Shown: positions 1-9,200 of the stretch, one piece after another
How the letters are laid out: each line of letters begins with the position of its first letter
Position numbering within the stretch: position 1 is the stretch's first letter
Assembly (NCBI GenBank): GCA_022616055.1
Contig: JAKEFM010000231.1
Span: 1 to 40,251 of the forward strand
DNA from: Planctomycetota bacterium
GTDB taxonomy: Bacteria > Planctomycetota > UBA1135 > JAKEFM01
Reading direction: 5' to 3'
DNA: 40,251 nt
Translations under genes and position numbers: made by a program
The notes under the pieces: generated by a model
What the model was told of the DNA's origin: nothing
Database searches by the model: none
What the model saw: only the letters and a program-made list of their open reading frames with translations

Positions 1-42
1 CTGGTCCTCGCCGAGGGAGATGGGGGGTGCCGGAGTGAACAT
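1..42 (-). CDS. 5' end of an unidentified gene cut by the window edge
   Basis: An ATG at 42-40 opens a frame that stays open to the window edge and gives 14 residues, MFTPAPPISLGEDQ. I do not recognise the protein from so short a piece. The main support is the promoter-like sequence upstream (TTGACA, 17 bases, TAGAGT), which places the expected transcription start at about base 42, on the ATG itself. The gene would lie downstream of the MerR-type regulator on the same strand and could be its target or partner; that is inference from position only. It could also be a chance frame. Confidence 0.35.
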   Translation of the reverse strand, partial: MFTPAPPISLGEDQ

Positions 43-48
43 GCCGGC

Positions 49-77
49 ACTCTATGAAGGGCGAGGGCTATTGTCAA
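49..77 (-). promoter_or_regulatory. Predicted sigma-70-type promoter for the leftmost minus-strand gene
   Basis: On the minus strand a perfect TTGACA (77-72) is followed after 17 bases by TAGAGT (54-49). Seven bases further on is the ATG at 42, so the transcript would be leaderless. A short inverted repeat (GTGCCGG / CCGGCAC, about 27-50) covers the start region and could be an operator or hairpin. The box match is seen in the sequence; activity is inferred. Confidence 0.5.
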
Positions 78-97
78 TATATATCTGTTACACTACA

Positions 98-580
98 CTA
101 GTCGAGGAGGGCGCGGAACGGGCCGGGGAGCGCCTTCCCGTTCAGGCGGCAGGGGTCGCAGTACGGGTCGCCGAGGGGAGGGAGGAGCGGGCACGAGCCG
201 CACGTGGCCACGTGCTTCAGGGCCGACTCGATGTCCCTCAGCTGCCCGCCGATGCGCGCCATCTGCTCGCCGAGGAGCTTCCGCTGCATCTCGAGGGACT
301 TCGAGGCCCGCCGGAGCATCCCCGAGCGGTCCCGCGCCCCGCGCTTCGGGAGGTCGAGGATCTCCCGGATCTTGGAGAGCGCGAGGCCCATCCCCTGGAG
401 CCGGCGGACCGTCTCGAGCCGCCGCAGCTCGGCCTCCGCGTAGTACCGGAACCCTCCCCGGCTGCGCTTCGCGCAGCGCAGGAGCCCGAGCTCCTCGTAG
501 TAGCGGAGCGTCCGGAGGTTCGTTCCCGCGAGGCGTGCGAACGCGCCGATCCGGACGAGCGGTTCCCCGTGCGCCGCCAT
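98..580 (-). CDS. MerR-family transcriptional regulator with two C-terminal CxxC pairs
   Basis: A 160-residue protein with a typical MerR layout. An N-terminal winged helix-turn-helix spans about residues 8-75 (LVRIGAFARLAGTNLRTLRYYEELGLL), then a long helix of about 85-122 that in this family forms the antiparallel dimer coil, then a short effector tail. The tail has Cys127, Cys130, Cys141 and Cys144 as two CxxC pairs, which suggests a bound metal or redox sensing; the ligand cannot be named. The ATG at 580 is preferred because a promoter lies directly in front of it and the HTH begins a few residues later. There is no Shine-Dalgarno sequence, which fits a leaderless message. Family members usually repress or activate their own or adjacent promoters, so the gene to the left and the divergent formate-THF ligase are candidate targets. 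Confidence 0.9.
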   Translation of the reverse strand: MAAHGEPLVRIGAFARLAGTNLRTLRYYEELGLLRCAKRSRGGFRYYAEAELRRLETVRRLQGMGLALSKIREILDLPKRGARDRSGMLRRASKSLEMQRKLLGEQMARIGGQLRDIESALKHVATCGSCPLLPPLGDPYCDPCRLNGKALPGPFRALLD

Positions 581-590
581 GGAAGGAGCG

Positions 591-619
591 CTTATAGGTA
601 GGTCCCCGGCCTCCCTCAA
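591..619 (-). promoter_or_regulatory. Predicted promoter of the MerR-type gene
   Basis: TTGAGG (619-614), a 17-base spacer and TATAAG (596-591) are read on the minus strand. The expected start is four or five bases before the ATG at 580, so the mRNA would have almost no leader. The spacer is 17 bases rather than the 19-20 typical of MerR-activated promoters, so autoregulation by the usual DNA-twisting mechanism is not indicated. The region also forms the entire upstream sequence of the divergent plus-strand gene. Confidence 0.55.
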
Positions 620-628
620 GGCGCGCCC

Positions 629-2347
629 TTGCGGAGGCGTGGCCCGCGCCACTATTCCACCGATCCCTTGCCCCCTCCCTACCGGAAGCCGGGCCCCTCC
701 TCCCTCGCCGAGGTCGCCGCCCGATTCGGCCTGCGGGGGGACGAGCTCGAGTTCCACGGCGGCCGGATGGCGAAGGTCTCCCTCGAGACCCTCGAGCGCG
801 TCGCGGAGCGGCCGCCGGGGAAGTACGTCGTCGTCACCTCGATCACCCCCACCCCCTTCGGCGAGGGGAAGACGGTCCACACGATCGGGCTCGCGATGGC
901 GCTCTGCGCCCTCGGGCGCCGGGCGATCCCGACCGTGCGGCAGCCCTCGACGGGCGTCGCGTTGGGCCTCAAGGGAGGGGGGGCCGGCGGAGGCCGCGCG
1001 CGGCTCTTCCCGGCGGAGGAGCTGAACCTCCACGCCACGGGGGACGCCCACGCCGTCGCGGCTGCGACGAACCTCCTCGCGGCGGCGATCGACGCCTCCC
1101 TCTTCCACGGCAATCCGCTCGGGATCGATCCGGAGGCGATCCTCTGGCGCCGGTGCCTCGACGTGAACGATCGGGCGCTGCGCCGCGTCCGGATCGGCCT
1201 CGGGATCGGCGGGGTCGTCCGCGAGACCGGCTTCGAGGCGACGGCGGCCTCGGAGACGATGGGGGTCCTCGCCCAGACGAGTTCCCGAGCCGACCTGCGC
1301 GCCCGGCTCGGTCGCCTGGTCGTCGCGGAGACCCCCGCCGGGGCGCCGGTCACCGCGGAGGACCTGAAGGCGGCCGGCGCCATGGCCGCGCTCCTCAAGG
1401 ACGCGATCCGCCCCACGGCGGTGCAGACGAGCGAGGGGACCCTCGCCCTGGTCCACGCGGGGCCGTTCGCGAACGTCGGGACGGGGAACTCCTCCGTCCT
1501 CGCCGACCGGCTCGCGCTGCGCTGCGCCGAGTTCGTCGTCACGGAGGCGGGCTTCGGCGCGGACATGGGGGCGGAGAAGTGCTTCAACCTGAAGTGCCGC
1601 GCGGGGGGGTTCCGGCCCGACGCGGCGCTCCTCGTCGCGACGGTCCGCGCGCTCAAGGTCCACGCGGGGAAGATCCGCGTCGTCGCCGGCCGCCCGCTCG
1701 ACCCCTCCCTCGCGCTCCCCGACCCCGCCGCCGTCGAGGCGGGGTGCTGCAACCTCGAGAAGCAGATCGAGAACGTCCGCCTCCACGGCCTCCCCGTCGT
1801 CGTCGCGATCAACCGCTTCCCGACCGACACGGAGGAGGAGATCGCGATCGTCCGGGCCCGCGCGCTCGCGGCGGGGGCCGCGGCGGCGGAGATCTCCGAG
1901 GTCTTCTCGCGGGGCTCGGAGGGGGGGCGCGCCCTCGCCGAGGCGGTCGTGCGCGCCGCCGAGGCCCCGCCGGGGTTCCGCCACCTCTATCCCCTCGACC
2001 TCCCGCTCCGGGAGAAGATCGTCCTCCTCGCGCGCCGCGTCTACGGCGCCGGGCGCGTCGTCTTCGGGGCCGGGGTCGAGGAGACCCTCGCCCGCTACGA
2101 GGCGAGGGGGTGGGGGCGGCTCCCGGTCTGCATCGCGAAGACCCAGTGGTCCCTCTCCCACGACCCGAACCTCAAGGGGAGGCCGGAGGGGTTCGACTTC
2201 CCGGTCGTCGGGGTCCGCCCGTTCGTCGGGGCGGGCTACGTCACCGCCTTCGCCGGGGAGATCCTCACGATGCCCGGCCTCGGCTCGGATCCCGCCTTCC
2301 GCCGCATCGACGTCGGGCCGGACGGCGAGGTCACGGGCCTCTCCTGA
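629..2347 (+). CDS. fhs: Formate--tetrahydrofolate ligase
   Basis: A 572-residue cytoplasmic enzyme that makes 10-formyl-tetrahydrofolate from formate, THF and ATP, feeding one-carbon metabolism or the methyl branch of the Wood-Ljungdahl pathway. The ATP-binding loop TPTPFGEGKT is at about residues 73-82 (family usually TPAGEGKTT). Other hallmark segments follow: a glycine-rich KGGGAGGG stretch, the ELNLHATGDAHAV motif, the DVNDR region and the C-terminal Pro/Gly-rich end with TMPGL. Length is close to the usual 555-560. The start is uncertain: TTG at 629 gives an N terminus of the right length, TTG at 668 is an alternative, and neither has a good Shine-Dalgarno. The gene is divergent from the MerR gene with only 48 bases between them. 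No other folate-pathway gene adjoins it, so it is probably a general one-carbon supply gene. Confidence 0.95.
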   Translation: MRRRGPRHYSTDPLPPPYRKPGPSSLAEVAARFGLRGDELEFHGGRMAKVSLETLERVAERPPGKYVVVTSITPTPFGEGKTVHTIGLAMALCALGRRAIPTVRQPSTGVALGLKGGGAGGGRARLFPAEELNLHATGDAHAVAAATNLLAAAIDASLFHGNPLGIDPEAILWRRCLDVNDRALRRVRIGLGIGGVVRETGFEATAASETMGVLAQTSSRADLRARLGRLVVAETPAGAPVTAEDLKAAGAMAALLKDAIRPTAVQTSEGTLALVHAGPFANVGTGNSSVLADRLALRCAEFVVTEAGFGADMGAEKCFNLKCRAGGFRPDAALLVATVRALKVHAGKIRVVAGRPLDPSLALPDPAAVEAGCCNLEKQIENVRLHGLPVVVAINRFPTDTEEEIAIVRARALAAGAAAAEISEVFSRGSEGGRALAEAVVRAAEAPPGFRHLYPLDLPLREKIVLLARRVYGAGRVVFGAGVEETLARYEARGWGRLPVCIAKTQWSLSHDPNLKGRPEGFDFPVVGVRPFVGAGYVTAFAGEILTMPGLGSDPAFRRIDVGPDGEVTGLS

Positions 2348-2388
2348 AGGCTCTCCCCCGCGCGTTCCGATAGGGGGGGGTCCCTCCC

Positions 2389-2778
2389 ATGGAAGGCGCC
2401 TTCCCCTTCGACGCCCGGGAGTTCGTCCGGGTGAGCGCCCGGGTTCCTGTCTCCTTCCGCCTCCTCGAGGACGGCCAGGCCTCCGGCCCCACCCGTGAAG
2501 GGGTGACGGAGAACCTCTCGGCGGGGGGGCTCCTGATCCACGCCCGCTTCCCGGAGGAGGAGGTCCTCGCCCGGGCCGTCCAGGGGCGCTCCGCGCTCGC
2601 CTTTCAGTTCTCCCTCCCGGAGGACGAGAGCGAGGCGATCCGCGGGGTCGGCCGGCTCGTCTGGGTCGAGGCGGTCCCGGGGGAGGCGGGCTCCTGCCGG
2701 ATGGGCGTGCGGTTCCGCGAACTCCTCGCGCGCGACCGGGATCGGATCATCGCCTTCGTCGTCCGGGCGATCGTCTAG
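2389..2778 (+). CDS. PilZ-domain protein (probable c-di-GMP receptor)
   Basis: A single-domain protein of 129 residues. The N-terminal part has an arginine motif, R11-E-F-V-R15, matching the RxxxR loop that grips cyclic di-GMP in PilZ domains. About 30 residues later comes NLSAGGLLI, matching [D/N]xSxxG. The remainder fits the six-stranded PilZ barrel (LAFQFSLP, GVGRLVW, RMGVRF). Both nucleotide-binding motifs are present, so binding is plausible, but the output partner is unknown. The ATG at 2389 follows a G-rich stretch (about 2373-2380) at reasonable spacing. It is 41 bases downstream of fhs on the same strand and may be co-transcribed. A second, divergent PilZ protein lies at 39518-39907. 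Confidence 0.85.
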   Translation: MEGAFPFDAREFVRVSARVPVSFRLLEDGQASGPTREGVTENLSAGGLLIHARFPEEEVLARAVQGRSALAFQFSLPEDESEAIRGVGRLVWVEAVPGEAGSCRMGVRFRELLARDRDRIIAFVVRAIV

Positions 2779-2874
2779 CCGGTATTCCTTTATTTCCGCT
2801 CCCGGGGCGCTAGAAGGAGACCCGCGCCGCCGGGCGCAGCGATCCGAAGGCCCTTCTGGAGGTCGGCCCGCACC

Positions 2875-3606
2875 ATGTTCTTCCATCCGTACCAGCTCCT
2901 CTTCGCGATCCCCGCCCTCCTCCTCGCATTCTGGGCGCAGGCGAGGGTGAAGCGCGCCTTCCACAAGTACTCCGAGGTCACGCTGCGCCGCCCGATCTCC
3001 GGCGCCGACGTCGCCTGGGCGATCGTGCGCTCGAGCGGACTCGAGGGGGTGAAGGTCGAGCCGATCCACGGCCATCTCACCGATCACTACGACCCGCGCA
3101 CCCGGACCCTGCGACTCTCGGAGCCGGTCCACGATAGCCGCTCGATTGCCGCGGTCGGCGTCGCCGCCCACGAGGCGGGGCACTCTCTCCAGCACGCGGC
3201 GGCCTACCTCCCGCTCCAGGTCCGCTCGGCGTGGGTCCCCCTCGCCGGCTTCGGCTCGCAGTTCTCGATCCTCGTGATCCTGCTCGGCGCCTTCCTCGGA
3301 CCCGCGATCGCGAGTTGGGTGAAGTTCCCCGGCGCGACCCAGGCGCTCGTCTGGGCCGGGATCGGCCTCTACTCCCTCGTCGTCGCCTTCACCCTGATCA
3401 CGCTTCCTGTCGAGTTCGACGCCTCCCGGCGGGCGGTCGCCCTCCTCTCACAGAAGGGGATCGTGACGCGCGAGGAGGAGGCCGGCGTGCGGGAGGTCCT
3501 GAACGCGGCGGCGCTCACGTACGTGGCCGCGGCCGTGGGATCGATTCTCCAGCTCATCTACCTCATCCTCCGGTTCGGCGGCGCCGGCCGGAGCCGGGAC
3601 GAGTAG
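2875..3606 (+). CDS. Membrane-bound neutral zinc metallopeptidase, YugP-like
   Basis: A 243-residue integral membrane protein of the Zn_peptidase_2 (YugP-like) family. A hydrophobic segment lies at residues 5-22. The zinc-binding HEAGH is at 99-103, in the context VGVAAHEAGHSLQHA. Two further hydrophobic segments follow at about 125-150 and 155-178, and one near the C terminus (about 215-235). The family-typical LPVEFDASRRA segment follows the third. The role of this family is poorly defined; a membrane-quality-control protease is the usual suggestion. The ATG at 2875 is preceded by GGAGG at a rather long spacing (about 12 bases). The 96-base upstream gap contains TAGAAG, which resembles a -10 box, but I see no good -35 box. 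Confidence 0.88.
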   Translation: MFFHPYQLLFAIPALLLAFWAQARVKRAFHKYSEVTLRRPISGADVAWAIVRSSGLEGVKVEPIHGHLTDHYDPRTRTLRLSEPVHDSRSIAAVGVAAHEAGHSLQHAAAYLPLQVRSAWVPLAGFGSQFSILVILLGAFLGPAIASWVKFPGATQALVWAGIGLYSLVVAFTLITLPVEFDASRRAVALLSQKGIVTREEEAGVREVLNAAALTYVAAAVGSILQLIYLILRFGGAGRSRDE

Positions 3607-3672
3607 CGGGCTCGTCGATCGTTGACCGGGGCCTGCGCGCTCCGGACCATCCCGGCACCGACATCGCCCCGC

Positions 3673-5055
3673 GTGGACGCGCGCCTTCGCTTCGACTTCA
3701 GCGGCTTCTCCGCCTCCCGGGTGGGGGAGGAGGGGCTGATGCCCAAGGAAGTCTCGGCCTTCGAGAAGCGCGCCCTCGCGGAGCTCGACCGGCTCGCCGA
3801 GGAGCGGCGGGGCGGTCTCCACCCCTACCTCGATCTCCCGTACCAGGAACGCTCCGTCGCCGAGGTCCTCGACGTCGCGGAGAGGGTTCGCGGGCGTTTC
3901 CGCAACTTCGTCCTCCTCGGGATCGGCGGATCCGCCCTCGGGAACCGGATGCTCCACACGGCGCTGCGCGGGCCGCACTGGAACCTCGCCCCTCCGCCCG
4001 GGCACCCCCGCCTCTTCGTCCTCGACAACGTCGATCCCGTCCACGTGGGGGAGATCCTCGACCTCTGCGACCCGGGCGAGACCTTCTACAACGTCGTCTC
4101 GAAGTCGGGCGGGACCGCCGAGACCCTCGCCCAGTTCCTCCTCGTGCGCGACCTCCTCGAGAAGAAGGTCGGTCCCCGCTACGGCGAGCACCTCCTCGTC
4201 ACGACCGACCCCGAGTCGGGGCCGCTGCGGGAGATCGCGAAGCGCGAGGGGTACGCGACCCTCCCCGTTCCGCCGGGGGTCGGGGGCCGGTTCAGCGTCT
4301 TCTCCCCCGTCGGGCTCCTCTCGGCGGCGGCGACGGGGATCGACGTGCGGGCGTGCCTGCGCGGAGCGAGCGCGATGGACGCGCGATGCCGCGCGGAGGA
4401 CCTCGCGGGGAACGCGGCCCTCCTCCACGCGACCCTCCACTTCCTCCTCCTCACCGCGCGGCGGAAGACGATCTTCGTCTCCTACCTCTACTCCGAGCGC
4501 CTGCGAGACCTCGGCGAGTGGACGCGCCAGCTGATCGGCGAGTCGGTCGGCAAGCCCGCCGCGGGCGGGTTCGCCGGGGCGACGCCGGTCGTCTCGATCG
4601 GCGTCACGGACCAGCACAGCCAGCAGCAGCTCTACGTCGAGGGGCCGAACGACAAGGCCTTCACCGTGATCCAGGTCGAGCGCTTCCCGCGCGACCTCCC
4701 GATCCCGGCGCGCTGGTCCGACCTCGCCGAGGCGGAGTACCTGGGAGGGAAGACCTTCGCGCGCCTCTTCGAGGCGGAGCGGGCGGGGGCGGAGTTCGCG
4801 CTGATCGAGGCGCGGCGCCCGACCTGCCGGATCACCTTCCCGGAGGTCTCGCCGGAGGCGATCGGGGAGTACGTCCACTTCATGGAGGTCTCCGTCGTCC
4901 TCCTGTGCCGCTACCTCGGGGTCGATCCCTTCAACCAGCCCGGCGTCGAGTCGTCGAAGGACGCGACGCGGGCGCTGCTGGGTCGCAAGGGGACCGAGAA
5001 GCGCCGGGCGGAGATCGAGGCCCGCGCGAAGAGCGACGCGGGCTGGCGGATCTAG
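3673..5055 (+). CDS. pgi: Glucose-6-phosphate isomerase
   Basis: Interconverts glucose-6-phosphate and fructose-6-phosphate in glycolysis and gluconeogenesis. From the GTG at 3673 the protein has 460 residues and begins VDARLRFDFSGF, which fits the N terminus of the short bacterial (Bacillus/Thermotoga-like) type of about 450 residues. An in-frame TTG at 3622 would add 17 residues of poor character and is less likely. Family signatures are clear: the SIS-domain phosphate loop GIGGSALGNRM, SKSGGTAET, and the PGI signature GGRFSVFSPVGLLS. The C-terminal DPFNQPGVESSK contains the conserved catalytic lysine context. It lies 66 bases after the peptidase gene and carries no obvious Shine-Dalgarno. 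No frameshift is seen. Confidence 0.95.
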   Translation: MDARLRFDFSGFSASRVGEEGLMPKEVSAFEKRALAELDRLAEERRGGLHPYLDLPYQERSVAEVLDVAERVRGRFRNFVLLGIGGSALGNRMLHTALRGPHWNLAPPPGHPRLFVLDNVDPVHVGEILDLCDPGETFYNVVSKSGGTAETLAQFLLVRDLLEKKVGPRYGEHLLVTTDPESGPLREIAKREGYATLPVPPGVGGRFSVFSPVGLLSAAATGIDVRACLRGASAMDARCRAEDLAGNAALLHATLHFLLLTARRKTIFVSYLYSERLRDLGEWTRQLIGESVGKPAAGGFAGATPVVSIGVTDQHSQQQLYVEGPNDKAFTVIQVERFPRDLPIPARWSDLAEAEYLGGKTFARLFEAERAGAEFALIEARRPTCRITFPEVSPEAIGEYVHFMEVSVVLLCRYLGVDPFNQPGVESSKDATRALLGRKGTEKRRAEIEARAKSDAGWRI

Positions 5056-5150
5056 GGCCGCCTCCCCCCGGGGGGGGCGCTTCCGGAATCTTCCCCCTGG
5101 ACGGCCGTATATCGGAGTGATATCAGTCTACTAGCACCCCGAGGCCGACC

Positions 5151-6035
5151 ATGATCCGAGAGACCGAACGCCGGGCCCCGAACGGGCTTGCCCTCCTCCT
5201 CGTCCCCTTCGCGCTCCTCGGCCTGGAGGTCTGGGCCTTCGTCCGGGAGGTCCAGGCGCTCGAGGGGGGCGGGGGCTCCGTCGTCCTCCTGATCGCGATC
5301 TGCCTCGCGATGCTCGGGACGCTCCTCTCCTTCCGCGGGTTCTTCGTCGTGAACCCGAACCAGGCGCGCGTCCTCCAGCTCTTCGGGGACTACCGGGGGA
5401 CGGTCCGCGCGCCGGGGCTGCGGTTCGCGAATCCCCTCTACCTCCGGCGGGCCGTGTCGCTGCGCGTGCGCAACTTCGAGAGCGAGAAGCTCAAGGTGAA
5501 CGACCACGTCGGCAACCCGATCGAGATCGCGACGATCGTCGTCTGGAGGGTGGTCGACACGGCCGAGGCCCTCTTCCAGGTCGACGACTACGTGCAGTTC
5601 GTCCGCGTCCAGAGCGAGGCGGCGCTCCGCAACCTCTCGACGCGCTACGCCTACGACTCCTACGTCGAGGGGGAGCACTCGCTGCGCAGCCACACCGCCG
5701 AGATCGCGGAGGAGCTGAAGAAGGAGGTCCAGGGGCGCCTCGCGGAGGCCGGCGTCGAGATCCAGGAAGCCCGGATCAGCCACCTGGCGTACGCGCCCGA
5801 GATCGCGAGCGAGATGCTCCGCCGCCAGCAGGCGAGCGCGATCGTCGCGGCGCGCCAGAAGATCGTCGAGGGCGCCGTGGGGATGGTCGAGATGGCCCTC
5901 GACCTCCTCTCGAAAAAGAAGGTGATCGACCTCGACGAGGAGCGCAAGGCGGCGATGGTCTCGAACCTCCTCGTCGTGCTCTGCGGCGACCGCCCGGCCC
6001 ACCCGGTCGTGAACGCGGGGACCCTCTACTCCTGA
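5151..6035 (+). CDS. SPFH/Band 7 domain membrane protein
   Basis: A 294-residue protein with two N-terminal hydrophobic segments (about residues 12-32 and 43-63) followed by an SPFH/prohibitin-homology domain (about 65-225). Within it are [20 protein letters not shown], typical of the domain's first strands, and [19 protein letters not shown], typical of its end. A charged helix and a second helical segment complete the protein. Such proteins oligomerise in the membrane and are often linked to protease control or membrane microdomains; the specific client is not evident. ATG 5151 has a GAGG about eight bases upstream. The small Arc-like gene 33 bases downstream is a recurring partner of this SPFH type, as far as I recall. 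The 95-base gap upstream contains a C-run/G-run hairpin after pgi but no U tract. Confidence 0.88.
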   Translation: MIRETERRAPNGLALLLVPFALLGLEVWAFVREVQALEGGGGSVVLLIAICLAMLGTLLSFRGFFVVNPNQARVLQLFGDYRGTVRAPGLRFANPLYLRRAVSLRVRNFESEKLKVNDHVGNPIEIATIVVWRVVDTAEALFQVDDYVQFVRVQSEAALRNLSTRYAYDSYVEGEHSLRSHTAEIAEELKKEVQGRLAEAGVEIQEARISHLAYAPEIASEMLRRQQASAIVAARQKIVEGAVGMVEMALDLLSKKKVIDLDEERKAAMVSNLLVVLCGDRPAHPVVNAGTLYS

Positions 6036-6068
6036 GGGAGGCCGGAGCGGCCGCGCCCCGAAGCCCCA

Positions 6069-6260
6069 GTGGCCGAGCGAAAGCCGTTCCTCCTGAGGCT
6101 CGACCCGAAGATCTACGAGGGCCTGCAGAGGTGGGCCGCCGAGGAGTTCCGGAGCGTGAACGGCCAGATCGAGTACCTGCTCCGCCAGCTCCTCGAACGG
6201 GAGGGGCGACTCTCGAGGCGCGACCGATCCCGCGGCGAGCGACCGGAGGGCCGGGAGTAG
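6069..6260 (+). CDS. Small Arc-like ribbon-helix-helix protein
   Basis: A 63-residue protein that starts at GTG 6069. Its first 45 residues (AERKPFLLRLDPKIYEGLQRWAAEE... NGQIEYLLRQLLE) match an Arc-type ribbon-helix-helix fold: one basic strand, then two amphipathic helices. The tail is charged and rich in Arg. RHH proteins dimerise and bind DNA, often as antitoxins or autorepressors, but no toxin gene is present. It directly follows the SPFH gene on the same strand and is probably co-transcribed. It may instead act as a small protein-binding partner of the SPFH assembly; that is inference. It is too short for a more precise family call. Confidence 0.75.
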   Translation: MAERKPFLLRLDPKIYEGLQRWAAEEFRSVNGQIEYLLRQLLEREGRLSRRDRSRGERPEGRE

Positions 6261-6298
6261 CGCGGGGAAGGCGGCTCCCGGCCCCGAGCCTCGGCGCG

Positions 6299-9200
6299 CT
6301 ACGGATCCTCCTCGACGGTCACTTCGTCGAGCCAGGCGGCACCTCGGGACAGATCGAGGACGATCCAGCCCTCGAGGGCCTCCTCGGCGCCGAGCGGTCC
6401 GGGAGCGAGGGAGAGATCGACCGTCTCCCACTCCCCGGCGCGCGCGTTCAAGAAGGCGCCGAGCTCGTGGCCGGGCGTCTCCGAGAATCGCCCCGCGAGC
6501 CACCGCAGGCGGAGAGCCCCGGCGTCCGTGCAGCGGACCTTCGCCCGCAGCCGGAGAGGGAGCGTCGTGCGGATCGGGTCGGCGACGCGCGCGTAGCCCC
6601 TCGCTTCGCCCCGCTCCGCGAGGAGCCGCAGCGAGCGGCGTCCGCGGGAGAAGACCGAGGCGTCGAGGGAGAGGGCCTCGCGGGGAAGGGCGACCCAGTT
6701 CGGAGGCGTGCGAGTCCAGTCGGCGCCGGAGGCCGCCTCCTGCGGAGAGGGGAGCATCTCGAAGTCGCCGTTGCCGAAGAGGTCCTCCCCGAGGACTTCC
6801 TCGATCGGCCGCAGGCGCACGGAGCGGACGGAGAGGTCGCCTCCGGACTCCACCTGGATCGAGAGCCGGAGCTCCCGAGCGCCGGCCGCGGCTCCGATCT
6901 CGACCTCGCGCTGGACGGCCCGCCACTCGCCGGTCGCCTCGACTTCGGCCCGGAGGAGGGGCGTGTCGGGCCCGGGCGGGCCGAGGGCGACGGTGGCGGT
7001 CGTCCCCTTCCCGCGCAGCCAGGCCGAGAGCAGGAAGCGACCCGGGGCGAGTGGACGGAGGGTCTGCTCGACGGCCGTCTCGGCCCTCGCCGCGTCGATC
7101 CGGAACGCGCGGGGATCCGTGGGGTCGCGTTCGACGGACCCGGCGCCGACCGTTCGCCACGGGTCCGGGCCCGATCCCGCGGGGTTCTCGACGAGCGGCG
7201 GGGACGGGGGGGAGGCCACCCGCAGCGGCAGGAGTGCCAGGTCGCGCGCGTGGACGAGACCCTCCGCGGCCTCGAGGATGAAGCGGACCGGAACGCTCGA
7301 GCCGGGGCGGCGGTTCTCGGCGAGGACCTGAAACCAGGTCGGGTCGCGCGCATCGATGCGGGTCGTGCCGATGAGCGTCCACCCTTCGGCGGCCTCGGCC
7401 CGAACCTCCGCGGATCCGCGCTCCACCCAGGCCTCCCCGCTCAACAGGTAGACGTTCCCGCCTTCGACGACTCCGCCGACCTCGACTCTGGGGCCCGACC
7501 CCCTGCGCACGCCTCCGACTGCCTCCCGGGAGCGTCCGCTCGAGTCGAGGAGTTCGAGGCGGTCCAGGGTCACGCGGACCCCTCCGGGGACCGACACCTC
7601 GAGGGAGAGGGAACCCTCCGCCGGAGAGACATCGCCGAAGGCCCACCGGCAGGAGTCCTTCTCCACCGGGATGGGGGAGGAGACGAGGGTCCTCCCGCTC
7701 CCCGACTCCCGGACGCTCACCTCGGCGCCGGGGGCGGTGGCCGAGCCTGTGAATCCGAGGTAGAGCCTCGGGCCCGCGACCGCCTCGATCCCCTGGACGA
7801 GCCGGGCGCCTTCGCCGGTCGGCACCTCGAGGGCGGTGCGACCGGCGAGCCCCGGCTCCGGGCACGGGCGAACGGTTCCTTCCACCTCGAACCCGACGGG
7901 CTTCCCTCCCTCCCAGCGTTCGAAGCCGCCGTTGCGCACAAGGCTTCGCCGCGGTCGCGAGAGCCAGTCGAGGAGGTTGCGAGAGACGCGCGCGATGTCG
8001 TCGAGCGTCCTCCCCTCGACGAGCCCGAAGGGATACCGAGGCCACGCCGCGCTCCCGGCGTTCGCGACGGTCCCGACGTCGTCGAACGTGGCGAGCGCGA
8101 CGAAGCCGAGCATCGCCGGCGCGATCGCGAGGGAGAGGAGGTTCCGGGGCGAGCCGGAGGCGACCGCCCTGCCGGCGACCCACTCGAGATTGGCTCCGTC
8201 GACCTCCCCGGAGGCCGAGACGATCGCGAAGCGGCGGCCCTCCACGAGCCGCTCCACCCGGCCGAGGAGGTCGCCGGAGCGCCGGGCCAGACCCTCGAAG
8301 GCGGGGTGCCTCGGCTCGAGGACGCGGTAGCCGCCGAAGCCCTCCCCGGCGGGAAACGTCGGGAAGAGGCCGCCGAGCGGACCCGGCATGGGGCCGTCGA
8401 CGACCGGCGAGGTCCACCCCGCGTTGCGGTAGGCGAGTCCGGTCGAGCGTTCGGGTGGGTCGAGGACACGGGGGACGTCCCACGCTGTGGTGACGAGGCG
8501 GCGGAGGTCCGGCTCCTCCCGGGGGAACCAGGGGTCCTCGCTCGCACGCTTGTGGCAGCGGATCGAGGTGCCGTCCGCCTCGAACCGGACCTGCATGTAG
8601 AGGGTGTTCCCGGCGAGGAGGAGGACGCGCCCGCCGTTCCCGACGAACGCGTCGAGGGCGTCGCGCATCCGCCGCGACCAGTACTCGTGGTGGCCGAAGA
8701 GGAGGAGGAGGTCGTAGGGGTCGAGGAGGGATGGATCGCGGTGGAGGTCCGCGTCGCTCGCGAGCTCGAGGGCGATCCCCTCTCCGGCGAGCCAGTCGAG
8801 GAAGTTCCGGGGCCACTGGCGCGCCCCGGGTCCGCCCAGATCGATCGGCCGGAGGAAGGAGACGATCGGATTCGCGGGGCCGTAGGCGCTGACGTAGAGG
8901 CTCGCGCCGCCCCAGGCGTTGTAGGCCTGCGTCGTGCAGTCCGGGACGAGGGTGAGGATCCGGGAGGCGGCGCCGGGGCTCGCCGCGCGCACGCAGAAGG
9001 GGATGTCGCGGGACGGGGCCTCTCCCCTCGGCCGGAGCCGGGCCACGTAGGCGCCCGAGGGCCAGGCCTCCGGGACTCGGAGGGAGGCGGAGGCCTCCCA
9101 GCCGCAACCGGACTCGAATGCCCGGGCCGGGACCGGCTGTTCCCTTCCCCGGACCTCCCGCGCCGGCGCCATCGAGGATCCCCTCCCTCCGATACGGAAG

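Noticed and set aside
71-99. A plus-strand promoter (TTGTCA, 17 bases, TACACT)
   Set aside because: It would read antisense into the 3' end of the MerR gene; the AT-rich patch makes chance matches easy, and the minus-strand reading has a better purpose.
581-2161. Long minus-strand frame continuous with the MerR gene, opposite fhs
   Set aside because: It lies antisense to a clear formate-THF ligase, is low in complexity and rich in Arg/Gly/Pro; it is a shadow of high GC content.
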